Origin: Amnibacterium flavum
Lineage (GTDB): Bacteria; Actinomycetota; Actinomycetes; Actinomycetales; Microbacteriaceae
Direction of reading: 5' to 3'
Assembly: GCF_003097495.1 (NCBI RefSeq)
Contig: NZ_QEOP01000001.1
Span: forward strand, 558,001-622,000
DNA length: 64,000 nucleotides
The notes beneath the pieces are model-generated. The model saw only the letters and a list, made by a program, of their open reading frames with translations. It did no database searches and was not told the origin of the DNA. This document shows, in pieces, positions 1 through 12,700 of the stretch (position 1 is the first letter of the stretch; each line of letters starts with the position of its first letter). A program made the position numbers and the translations under genes.

Positions 1-876
1 GCCCTTCGAGGTCGAGACGCCGCGGTCCTTGACGCGCAGCACCTTGCCGCTCGAGGTGCCGGGGGCGACCTTCAGCTTGACAGGATCGCCGCCGAGGGTG
101 GGGACCTGGATCGTCGCGCCGAGAGCCGCCTCGGGGAAGGTCACCGGGACCGTGATGCGGAGGTTGTTGCCGTCTCGCTCGAACACCGGATGCTTGCGCA
201 CCGAGACGGTGAGGACGAGATCGCCCGGCTCTCCGCCGTCGGGGCTCGGCTCGCCGCGACCGCGGAGCTTGATCTTCTGACCGTCGCTCACGCCCGCGGG
301 GATCTTGACGTTGATGGGCTTGCCGTCGGCGCCTTGCAGGCGAACGGTGTCGCCCTTCGTGGCGGTGATGAAGTCGACCGTGGTCGTGGCCGAGATGTCG
401 CGGCCCGGGGTCGGACCACCGAAGCCACGGAAGCCTCCCGAGGTCTGGCCGAAGCCGCCCTGACCGAACCGCCCGCCGCCGCCACCACCGCTGAACATCG
501 AGAAGATGTCGTCGAAGTCGCCCGAGTTCGCTCCTCCCGGCCGTGCCCCGCCCGGCCGCGCACCGCCGCCGAACATGCCGCCGAAGACATCCTCGAAGCC
601 GCCGGCCTGGCCCCCGCCGCCCGCGGTGAAGCGGGCTCCGGATCCCATGGCACGCATCTGGTCGTACTCCGCGCGCTGCTGCGAGTCGGAGAGCACCGAG
701 TAGGCCTCGCTGATCTCCTTGAACTTCGCCTCGGCTGCCGAGTTGCCCGGGTTCGAGTCGGGGTGGAACTGCCGCGCGAGCTTGCGGTACGACTTCTTCA
801 GAGTCGACTCATCGGCGTCCTTCGAGACGCCGAGGACCTTGTAGAAGTCCTTGTCGAACCAGTCTTGGCTTGCCAA
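1..876 (-). CDS. dnaJ: DnaJ-family co-chaperone without zinc finger (partial, C-terminus beyond window)
   Basis: This is an Hsp40 co-chaperone that stimulates the DnaK ATPase and delivers substrates. 292 residues are visible. The J-domain occupies about residues 8-75 with HPD at 38-40, followed by a Gly/Phe-rich stretch (about 85-150, many GG, FGG and MFGG) and the start of the C-terminal beta-sandwich substrate domain. After the G/F region the sequence goes straight into the substrate domain. No CxxCxGxG zinc-finger repeat occurs in the visible part, so it is CbpA-like (type B) although it sits in the dnaK operon. The start is a TTG codon (876-874) with an AGGAC Shine-Dalgarno-like sequence 6-7 nt upstream; there is no in-frame ATG nearby. 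It follows grpE after a 98-nt gap that contains a large hairpin. hspR, which usually follows dnaJ in actinobacteria, would lie outside the window. Confidence 0.93.
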   Translation of the reverse strand, partial: MASQDWFDKDFYKVLGVSKDADESTLKKSYRKLARQFHPDSNPGNSAAEAKFKEISEAYSVLSDSQQRAEYDQMRAMGSGARFTAGGGGQAGGFEDVFGGMFGGGARPGGARPGGANSGDFDDIFSMFSGGGGGGRFGQGGFGQTSGGFRGFGGPTPGRDISATTTVDFITATKGDTVRLQGADGKPINVKIPAGVSDGQKIKLRGRGEPSPDGGEPGDLVLTVSVRKHPVFERDGNNLRITVPVTFPEAALGATIQVPTLGGDPVKLKVAPGTSSGKVLRVKDRGVSTSKG

Positions 877-924
877 TGGCGTCCTGAGTGCTTTCTTCGA
901 GAGTGAGTGTCGTGAGAGGATCGG

Positions 925-964
925 CCGGTAGGAAGCGCGGGTCCACCCGCCTGCTTCCTACCGG
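925..964 (-). other. large intercistronic hairpin between grpE and dnaJ
   Basis: CCGGTAGGAAGC (925-936) pairs with GCTTCCTACCGG (953-964). An inner GCGGGT/ACCCGC stem extends it to about 18 bp with a 2-nt bulge. No T-run follows on the minus strand, so it is more likely an mRNA processing or stability element, or an attenuator, than a simple terminator. Confidence 0.7.
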
Positions 965-974
965 CTCGGTCGAT

Positions 975-1610
975 CTATTCGGGGAGGTCGACCACGACGC
1001 GTGCCACCCGGAGGGTCACGTCGCCGATGCTGTATCCGCGCTCGACCACGTCGGCGACGGTTGCGACCGTCACCTCGGGGTTGGGCTTCTGGAAGATCGC
1101 CTCGTGCTGGTTCGGGTCGAACGTCTCGCCGACCTGCCCGAAGGCGACGAGCCCGATGCGCTCGCCGCTCGCACGGAGCTTCTGCGCGATCGTCGTGAAC
1201 GGGCCGCCCTCGACCAGGTCGCCGTGCTTCTCAGCCCTGTCGAGGTCGTCGAGCACGGGAAGGAGGAGCTTGGCGACATCGCCCACCGCGCGGTCGCGTT
1301 CGACCTGGCGGTTCGCCTCGGTGCGCCGACGGTAGTTGGCGTACTCGGCGGTGACCCGCTTGAGGTCGGCGAGGTGCTCGCTCTCGATGTCGGTCGGCAC
1401 GGTGGCCGCTCCGGCGGAGACGTCCTCGAGGAACGACAGGTCGTCCTCGTTCAGTCCGTCGTCGGAGCCACCGGTCGGCGTCTCGATGTCGGGGCCCTCC
1501 ATCGACATGAAGCCGGGCTCGGCGGAAGCCGACTCAGCGGACTCGTCCGCGTCGTCGGCCCCGCCCGAGAGGCCGTGGTCCTTCGGGTCTTTCGGGTCCT
1601 TGGGAACCAT
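975..1610 (-). CDS. grpE: nucleotide exchange factor GrpE
   Basis: GrpE is the nucleotide exchange factor that releases ADP from DnaK. The protein is 211 aa. Its acidic, low-complexity N-terminus (about residues 1-75, rich in D/E/S/G) is followed by a coiled-coil stretch beginning DLKRVTAEYANYRRRTE and the C-terminal beta-domain, with the family motif GExFDPNxHEAIF and the end GYxIGDxTLRxARVVV. It begins 11 nt after the dnaK stop codon on the same strand, so the two are co-transcribed. Length and gene order are normal for actinobacteria. Confidence 0.97.
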   Translation of the reverse strand: MVPKDPKDPKDHGLSGGADDADESAESASAEPGFMSMEGPDIETPTGGSDDGLNEDDLSFLEDVSAGAATVPTDIESEHLADLKRVTAEYANYRRRTEANRQVERDRAVGDVAKLLLPVLDDLDRAEKHGDLVEGGPFTTIAQKLRASGERIGLVAFGQVGETFDPNQHEAIFQKPNPEVTVATVADVVERGYSIGDVTLRVARVVVDLPE

Positions 1611-1621
1611 GATCCGCCGTC

Positions 1622-3583
<1,962 letters not shown>

Positions 3584-3585
<2 letters not shown>

Positions 3586-3612
3586 GTTAGTACGCCCCCG
3601 CAACGAGGTCAA
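3584..3612 (-). promoter_or_regulatory. dnaK operon promoter (housekeeping sigma type)
   Basis: On the minus strand: TTGACC (3612-3607), a 17-nt spacer, then TAACGT (3589-3584). The transcript would start about 100 nt before the dnaK ATG. The promoter lies between the two HAIR elements. Confidence 0.75.
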
Positions 3613-3628
3613 TACGAACGCCGGAAAA

Positions 3629-3649
3629 GCTGAGTCAGCTTGGCTCAAC
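3629..3649 (-). promoter_or_regulatory. HAIR operator 2 (degenerate)
   Basis: On the minus strand this reads GTTGAGC-N7-ACTCAGC, with the same 7-nt spacing and two mismatches per half-site from the HAIR consensus. It lies just upstream of the -35 hexamer, so HspR could bind both sides of the promoter. Confidence 0.7.
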
Positions 3650-3654
3650 TTACG

Positions 3655-3691
3655 CCGAGGGCCCCGCGACGCGGAGTCGCGGGGCCCTCGG
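3655..3691 (-). terminator. hairpin terminator downstream of the 3212-aa surface protein gene
   Basis: A 16-bp perfect stem (CCGAGGGCCCCGCGAC paired with its complement) with a 5-nt loop lies 14 nt beyond the stop codon at 3706. It has no clear T-run. It separates the giant gene from the dnaK control region. Confidence 0.7.
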
Positions 3692-3705
3692 TGCCGATCA
3701 GTCGA

Positions 3706-6700
3706 TCAGTAGGCGTTCGCCGGGCTCTGCCTGCGGCGGCGGGCCGAGGCCCACCAGGCGCCGGCGACCAGGAGGAGGAACAGCGCCAGCAGCGACGCTC
3801 CTGCCGTGAGGATCATGCCCGGAGTGGACCAGGTCGCCGTCGGCTCCGAACCGCTCTCCGACGTGCCGCCGTCACCCGAGGCCGAGCTGCCGGATTCCGA
3901 GGCGGCCGAGCGTGTGCCGGTCGCAGCCGTGGTCGACGCGCCGGCCGAGGCCGCCGCCGCGGCGGTCGCGACGTCTGCCGAACCCGAACCCGAACCCGAG
4001 CCGGTGCCGGTCGACCCGGCGCCGTTCCCGCCCGATTCGCCGCTGCCGCCGTTGCCGGTGCTGCCGCCGCCGGTGCTCCCGCCGTTGCTCCCGCCGGAGC
4101 CGACGCCACCCGCGGGGGTGGGGTCGATCCCGTTGGGAATGCCGTCGCCGTCCATGTCGGGATCCTGGTCGTTGGGGATCCCGTCACCGTCGATGTCGGA
4201 GTCCTTGTCGTCCGAGGTGCCGTCGCCGTCCGAGTCCGTCGTCGAGCCGATGCCGTTCGGCGTCGGGTCGAGCAGGTTCGGAGTCCCGTCGCCGTCGGCG
4301 TCGGGGTCGAGAGCGTTCGGGATCCCGTCGCCGTCGATGTCGTCGTCGTAGGCGTTGTTGACGCCGTCGCCGTCGATGTCGGGGTCGGACTCGTTGGGGA
4401 TCCCGTCACCGTCGATGTCGGCCGCGGTGCCCGGGCCGTGCGGTGTCGTGTCCCCGGCGTTCGGAGTTCCGTCGCCGTCGGCGTCGGGATCGGTCCCGTT
4501 GGGGATCCCGTCACCGTCGATGTCGGGGTCGAAGACGTTGTCGATTCCGTCGCCGTCCACGTCGGGGTCGGACCCGTTCGGGATACCGTCACCGTCGATG
4601 TCGCCGATGGTGCCGATCCCGTTCGGGGTCGTGTCCGACGAGTTCGGGGTTCCGTCGCCGTCGGCGTCGGGGTCGGACCCGTTCGGGGTCCCGTCGCCGT
4701 CCACGTCGGGGTCGAAGACGTTGTCGATGCCGTCACCGTCCACGTCGGGATCGGACCCGTTCGGGATGCCGTCACCGTCCACATCGGGATCGGACCCGTT
4801 CGGGATACCGTCGCCGTCCACATCGGCGTCGGTCCCGTTCGGGATGCCATCGCCGTCCACATCGTCGTCGATCCTGTTGGGGATGCCGTCACCGTCGATG
4901 TCGTTCGAGGTTCCGGTCCCGTTCGGGGTCGGGTCCGACGCGTTCGGAGTTCCGTCGCCGTCCGCGTCGGTGTCGGATCCGTTGGGGATGCCGTCACCGT
5001 CGATGTCGTCGTCGAACACGTTGGGTCGACCATCGCCGTCGATGTCCGAGTCGGAGTCGTTCGGGATGCCGTCGCCGTCGATATCGGACGCGCTGCCGAT
5101 GCCATGGGGCGTCGGATCGGACCCGTTCGGGGTCCCATCGCCATCCGCGTCGGTGTCGGACCCGTTCGGGGTCCCATCGCCGTCCACGTCGTCGTCCCAC
5201 ACGTTGTTCACGCCGTCGCCGTCCACGTCGGGGTCGATCGCGTTCGGGATCCCGTCACCGTCGATGTCGTTCGAGGTGCCCGGGCCGGCCGGCGTCGTGT
5301 CCGACCCGTCCGGGGTTCCGTCGTTGTCGTCGTCGGGATCGCTGGCGTTCGGGATTCCGTCGCCGTCGATGTCGCCGTCGTACACGTTGTTGATGCCGTC
5401 GCCGTCCATGTCGGGGTCCGAGGCGTCGGGGATGCCGTCGCCGTCGATGTCGCCGATGCTGCCGATGCCGTTCGGCGTCGAGTCGGACCCGTTGAGGGTC
5501 CCGTCCGCGTCGGCGTCGGTGTCGGATCCGTTGGGGGTTCCGTCACCATCCACGTCGCCGTCCCAGACGTTCGCGATGCCGTCGCCGTCGACATCGGGAT
5601 CGATGTCGTTGGGAATGCCGTCGCCATCGACATCGCCGACCGTTCCGGGTCCGCTCGGTGTCGTGTCCGAGCCGTCCGGGGTGCCGTCGTTGTCGTCGTC
5701 CGGGTCGGTGGCGTTGGGGATTCCGTCGCCGTCGATGTCATCGTCGTAGACGTTCGGGATTCCATCGCCGTCCATGTCGGGATCCGACGAGTTCGGGATC
5801 CCGTCGCCATCGATATCGGTGGCGGTGCCGATCCCGACGGGCGTCGGGTCGGACCCGTTCGGCGTCCCGTCGCCGTCCGCGTCGGTGTCGGACGCGTTCG
5901 GGGTCCCGTCGCCGTCCACGTCGGTGTCCCAGACGTTGTTCACGCCGTCGCCGTCCACGTCGGGGTCGATCGCGTTCGGGACGCCGTCGCCGTCGATGTC
6001 CACGGCGTTGCCCGGACCGCTCGGGGTCGAGTCGCTGCCGTCGGGAGTGCCGTCGTTGTCGTCATCGGGATCGCTGGCGTTGGGGATGCCGTCGCCATCG
6101 ACGTCGTCATCGAACACGTTGGGGATTCCGTCGCCGTCCATGTCGGGATCCGACGAGTTGGGAATGCCGTCGCCGTCGATGTCGGTCGCGGTCCCGATGC
6201 CGTTGGGCGTCGAGTCCGAGCCGTTCAGGATGCCATCGCTGTCGGCATCCGGATCGGATGAGTTCGGGATCCGGTCGCCGTCCACGTCGGTGTCCCAGAC
6301 GTTGTTGATGCCGTCTCCGTCCACGTCGGGGTCGGTCGCGTTCGGGATGCCGTCGGCGTCGATGTCATTCGAGCTGCCCGGGCCGGACGGAGTCGCGTCC
6401 GAGCCGTCGGGGGTGCCGTCGTTGTCGTCGTCCGGGTCGGTGGCGTTGGGGATGCCGTCGCCATCGATGTCGCCATCGAAGACGTTCGGGATTCCGTCGC
6501 CGTCCATGTCGGGATCCGACGCGTTCGGGATGCCGTCACCGTCGATGTCGCCCTCGGTTCCGATGCCGTTCGGCGTCGAGTCCGAGGTGTTCGGGGTCCC
6601 GTCGTCATCGGCATCGAGATCGGTGCCGTTCGGCGTCCCGTCGCCGTCGACGTCGGGATCGAATACGTTGGCGATTCCGTCGCCGTCGACATCGGGATCG

Positions 6701-9700
6701 ATGGCGTTCGGGATTCCGTCGCCATCGATGTCGAACGAGGTGCCCGGGCCGGACGGCGTGGTGTCCGTCACGTCGGGCGTGCCGTCGTTGTCGTCGTCCG
6801 GGTCGGTCGCGTTCGGAATGCCGTCGCCGTCGATGTCGCCGTCGAAGACGTTCGGGATTCCGTCGCCGTCCATGTCGGCATCGGAGGCGTTGGGGATTCC
6901 GTCGCCGTCGATGTCGCCGATCGAGCCGATGCCGTTCGGGGTCGAGTCCGTCCCGTTCGCGGTGCCGTCGGCGTCCGCGTCGGGGTCGGAGGCATTCGGA
7001 GTGCCGTCGCCGTCCACGTCGCCGTCCCAGACGTTGTTCACGCCGTCGCCGTCGACATCGGGGTCGGTCGCGTTCGGGATCCCGTCCGCGTCGACGTCGC
7101 CGAGGCTGCCGGGACCGCTCGGGGTCGTGTCGCTGTCGTCGGGAGTGCCGTCGTTGTCGTCGTCGGGGTCGGTCGCGTTCGGAATGCCGTCGCCGTCGAT
7201 GTCGCCGTCGAAGACGTTCGGGATTCCGTCGCCGTCCATGTCGGCATCGGAGGCGTTGGGGATTCCGTCGCCGTCGATGTCCGCAGCGGTGCCGATGCCG
7301 TTCGGGGTCGCGTCGGAACCGTTCGGGGTCCCGTCGCCGTCGATGTCGGAATCGATCGCGTTCGGGGTTCCGTCACCGTCGACGTCGCCGTCCCAGACGT
7401 TGGCGATGCCGTCGCCGTCGACATCGGGATCGATGTCGTTGGGGATGCCGTCGCCGTCGAGGTCGCCGACCGTGCCGGGACCGGCGGGGAAGGTCTCGAG
7501 CGAGTCGTCGATCCCGTTCCCGTTGCTGTCGGAATCGACCGCGTTGTTGATGCCGTCGCCGTCCATGTCGGGGTCGTCCTCGTTCGGGATCCCGTCACCG
7601 TCGATGTCGCCGATGGTTCCGATGCCGTTCGGGGTCGGATCCGACCCGTTCGGGGTACCGTCGCCGTCGGCGTCGGGGTCGGAGGCGTTCGGAAGGCTGT
7701 CGCCATCCGCATCGGTGTCCCACACGTTGTCGATGCCGTCGCCGTCGATGTCGGGGTCGGACCCGTTCGGGATGCCGTCACCGTCCACATCGGGGTCGGA
7801 CCCGTTCGGGATGCCGTCACCGTCCACGTCGGGGTCGGACCCGTTCGGGGTGCCGTCGCCGTCGACATCGGAGTCGATGCCGTTGGGGATGCCGTCTCCG
7901 TCGATGTCGCCGAGAGTTCCGGGGCCCGTGGGCGTGCTGTCGACGGTGTCGAGCTGCCCGTCGCCGTCGTCGTCGGGGTCGGAGGCGTTCGGGATGCCGT
8001 CGCCGTCGATGTCGCCATCGAAGATGTTCGGGATTCCGTCGCCGTCGATGTCGGAGTCCGCGCCGTTGGGCACGCCGTCGCCGTCGATGTCGCCGACGGT
8101 GCCGACACCGTTCGGTGTACCGTCGGAGTCGTTCGCGAGTCCGTCGCCGTCGATGTCGGAATCCGAGGTGTTCGGGGTCCCGTCACCGTCGACATCGTCG
8201 TCGAAGACGTTGTTGATGCCGTCGCCGTCCACATCCGGGTCGATCGAGTTCGGGATTCCGTCGCCGTCGTAGTCGGTCGCCGAGCCGAGTCCGTTCGGCG
8301 TGCCGTCGGATGCGTTCGGGGTACCGTCGCCGTCGATGTCGGGGTCGGACGCGTTGGGGATGCCGTCGCCGTCCATGTCGGGGTCGACCGCGTTGATGAC
8401 GCCGTCGCCGTCGATGTCGAGATCGTCCTCGTTCGGGATCCCGTCGCCGTCGATGTCGGCGAGCGTGCCGATGCCGTTCGGGGTCGGGTCCGACGCGCTG
8501 GGCGTCAGGTCGCCGTCCGCGTCGTCATCGGTCGCGTTGGGCTCGCCGTCGGCGTCCACATCGTCGTCGAAGACGTTGTTGATGCCGTCGCCGTCCACGT
8601 CGGGGTCGACGCCGTTGGGCAGTCCGTCACCGTCGATGTCGGGATCGACGTCGTTCGGGATGCCGTCGTTGTCCTCGTCGCCCGTGACGACGGGCGGGTT
8701 CGGATCGGCCGGGACCGAGGTGGCCCTCGAGGACGGTGTCAACGTGCCGTTCCAGCCGGCCCAGTCGCTCGCCCCTGCGGCGTTGATCGCACGGACGCGG
8801 ATCTGGTAGCCCGCGTCGTTGGTGAGACCCGAGACGCGGTAGGCGTCGGGAAGGGTCGCCGCAGAGCTTCCGCTTCCGACCTGCAGGGTGCCGATGTCGG
8901 TGCCCGTCACGGCGCGCCAGGCACCCGCGCTCGAACCGGTCGCGTCGGCGATCTGCCACTCGAGACCCGTGACCGGCTGCCCGGCCGACGAGGTGCTGCC
9001 GAGCGCGGCGACGATCGAGTGGTCCTGCCCCGCCGCCGCTTCGAAGGTCGGCACCGCGGGAGCGGCGACCGGCGCCGCCGACTGCGAGCGCACCCAGGCG
9101 CTCGAGCCCGAGCTGTTGGTCGAGCGCACGCGCACCGCGTAGGTGGCGCCGTTGGTCAGACCGGTGATCGTCCACTTGCCCGAGACGAGCGCGGGAGTGA
9201 CGCTCTGCCAGCTTCCCGTCGACGAGGTCCACCACTCGGGTGTCGTCGCCCCTCCCGCGAGAAGGCCGCGGCGGGACGGGACGTCGGTGTTCGATGCCCC
9301 GGAGGCGCCCGCACTGGATGCCGTGTACTGGATCTCGGCGATCTCCCACTCGACACCCGTCACGGGTGCCGCCGTGGTGGCCGGGATGGCGGCGGTGATC
9401 GCCAGCGTTCCGTCGCCCGGCGCGATACCGGTGATCGCCGCGTCGGCGGGGGCCGCGATCGGGCGCGCCGCCGTGCCGACGGTCGGCGTCGCGGAGCCGA
9501 AGCGGTTGGTCGCGGTGACGCGCACGAGGTAGTCGACACCGTTGGTCAGACCGCCGATGCGGAACGTGCCGAGGGTCTCGGTCGCGGTGACCGTGCGCCA
9601 CTGCGGGCTGCTCGTGTTCTCGGCGACCTGCCAGACGGCGTCGGCCGCGAGGCTGGGCCGGACCGCGGAGGTCGGGAACCCGGCCGTCACCTCGATCGCG

Positions 9701-12700
9701 GCGTTCTTCGCCACCGGGGTGCCGAGCGTCGCCGGGAGCGGTGCCCCCTGCGCGGTCACGGTCGCCGAGGTCGCCCACGCGCTCGAACCCGAGGTGTTCG
9801 AGCTCGCGAGACGCACGCGGTAGTCGGTGCCGGGTGTCGTGCCGGTGAAGTACGCAGCGCCCAGCGAGGTCGTGGGGGTGGCGACCGTCCAGGCTCCCCA
9901 CGCACCGTTCTCGTAGGACGAGATCTCCCAGCTGAGGGTCGTCGCCGGTGCCGCCGTCGAGGTCGGAGCGGTGTAGGTCACCGAGAAGCCCGTGCTGGTC
10001 GTCGCCGGTGTGCCGAGCGACGGGGTCGCGGGCGCGCCGATCGGGCGGGTGTTGAAGGTGCTGGACCATGCGCTCGGTCCGACCGGTCCGTTGGCGCGGA
10101 CGCGCAGGAAGTACCGGGTGCCGTTGTTGAGACCCGAGAAGCGGTAGACACCGCTCACATAGGTGGGCGACGGTGTGGTCCAGGTCGCACCGTTGTCGGT
10201 CGAGATGCCCCAGGAGAGGCTGGTGACCGGTCGGGCCGTCGAGGTGGTGTTCGGCACCGTGACGTCGAAGCCGCCGCTGCGGACCGTTGTCACGCTCGGC
10301 GACGGGACGACCGGGACGCCGATAGCGTACTGAACGCTCGTCTGAGCCCATCCGCTGGCACCGGTCGCGTTGACGGCGCGCATCTGGACGCGGTACTGGG
10401 TGCCGAGCGCGATACCCGAGGTGAGTGTGAAGTCGGCGCCGTTCCATGCGGAATCGACATCGACCCACGGGCCGGCCGTTCCGCCGTCGGGCTCGGTGCG
10501 CACCTGGACCTCGTAGTGGTCGGTAGGCGATGCGTCGGAGTCGGTCTGCGTGACGCTCACCCGGAATCCGCCGTCCACCTGGTACATGAACGCGGTCGGG
10601 GTGCCCGGGACGGTGACGGGGCGGACATCGTCGCTCGTGGTCCACGCACTCGTCCCCGTCGCGTCGGTGACGCGGACGCGGAAGCGGTAATCGGTGCCGT
10701 TCGTGAGTCCGGCGAGGGTGTAGGGGCCCGTTCCGGTGGCCGTCGTCGCACTCCAGCTCGCACCGCCGTTGCTCGAGCGCTGCCATTCCAGCGTGTGGGG
10801 CACGGCTGCCGTGATCGTCTCGAGGGCCGCCGTCGCGGTGCCGTCGCCCGGGGTCAGCGAAGCGAAGACGAGCGCGCTGGGGCCGTTCGACGGGGTGATG
10901 ACCGCGGTCGTCGACCAGGCACTGGGACCGTTGGCGTTCACGCCCTTGACCCGCAGCACGTACCCGGTGCCGTTCGTCAGTCCGGTCAGCTGGTAGCGGC
11001 CGGCGCTCGGCTGGGTGACCGCTGCGGGCATCCAGTCGAGGGATCCGTCGTTGACGGCGTACTCCCAGACGCCGTTGCTCGCGACGCTCGGGCGCAGCGA
11101 CGACGACGGGAAGCTCGCGCCGACCTCGATCCAGCCGTCTCCGAACGCGGTCGAGCCGAGTACGGGTGCCGCCGGGACCCCGGTGAGCGCCATGTTGTAC
11201 GACTCGACCCAGGCCGAGGATCCGACCGAGTTGGTGGACTTGAGACGGACACGGTAGGCCGTGCCCTGGGTCAGGCCCGAGAACGTCGCGATGCCGCCGC
11301 TGATCGTCGGGGTCGCGGAGGCGTAGGTGCCGACCACGCCGCCGGAGACCGTGGCGATCTGCCACTCGGCCGTGGCCGGACGAGCGGAGGAGCTGGGCAG
11401 TGTGAACTCGATCGCGAGGCTGCTGTCGCCCTCCTGGTAGTCGCCGAGACTCGGGTCGAGGGGTGCGGCGATGGGCGTGGCGGGGCCCCGCGTCGCGCTG
11501 GTCGTCGAGCCGACGGAATTGCTGGCCGTCGCCCGGAACAGGTAGGCGGTCCCATTCGTGAGACCGGAGACGACGACGGAGTTCGCCGACCCGGGGGTCG
11601 TGGTCGCCGTCTGCCAGACCGGATTCGCGCCGTCGACGGCGTACTGCCAGACGAGGGCGCCCACGACCGGAGCGGCAGCGGTGTTCGCGCTCGAGTAGGT
11701 CAGGGTGGCCGTTCCGTCGCCGGGGACCACCGAGGTGGCGACGACCGGCGCGGCCGGCGGGGCGATGGGACGGGCGAGCGAGCTCTCCACCCAAGCCGAC
11801 GGGCCGGTGGCGTTGGTCGCGCTTGCGCGCAGACGGTAGTCGGTGCCGTTGGTGAGGCCGGAGAAGAGGTAGCGCCCCGCGGATGAGGTCGGGGTGACCG
11901 TCGTCCATGCACCCTGGACCGACGACGAGTCGAGTGACGCGATCTGCCAGCTGACGCCGGTCGGCTCGGCGCCGGTGCTGGTCGGCAGTGCGAGGTCGAC
12001 GCTGAGCCCGCCGTTCTGCGGCGTGATGCTCGTGAAGCTCGGATCGGCAGGCGACCCGGTCATTTGGCCGGTGAGGGTGAGCGGAACCCAGGAGCTGGTG
12101 CCGGCCTCGTTCTTCGCGCGGGCCCGCACGGAGTAGAACTTACCGGCCTGCAGACCGGTGAACGTGTACCGGCTCCCCGAGACGGACGGCGTGGCTGACG
12201 CCCACGTCACCGCGCCGCCCTGGGTCGTCGCGGTGCCGATCTGCCATTCGGCGTCGGCCGCGAGACTCGGCGCGAGGGCGGCGGTCGGGAAGCTCGCGTC
12301 GACCGCGAGCGACCTGTTGCCCGCGGCGAGGTTCGTCAGGGTGGGCGCGTTCGGCGGACCGAACGGCGACGCGGTGGCGATCGCGGTCGTCCCGTGCTCG
12401 TAGCTCACTCCCCCGACCTTGTTCAGGGTGGTGACGGTGAACTCGTAGGTGGATCCACCCGATACGGTGCCGATGAAGCCGGAAGTCGCGGTGGTGTCGA
12501 CCGACGACCAAGTGCTCGTGCCCTGCACGCGGTACCGGATGCGGAAGCCCATGTCGGCCGGGTGGTTGGCCGGGATCGTCATGTGCAGCGAGATGTTGTT
12601 GTTCGGCAGCGTGATGTAGAAGTTCTCGGGCGCCGGGTAGACCGGCACGATCGCGCCGAACACGGAAGCGCCGCTGTAGATGCGCCCACCCGGCACGTCG

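Noticed and set aside
3640-6261. Long plus-strand frames opposite giant gene 1 (also 5774-8272, 9019-11886)
   Set aside because: Same cause: antisense of DxDGDG repeats and of high-GC FN3 coding. The products read SPSMSGSDPFGIPSPS or are Arg-rich, without any domain.
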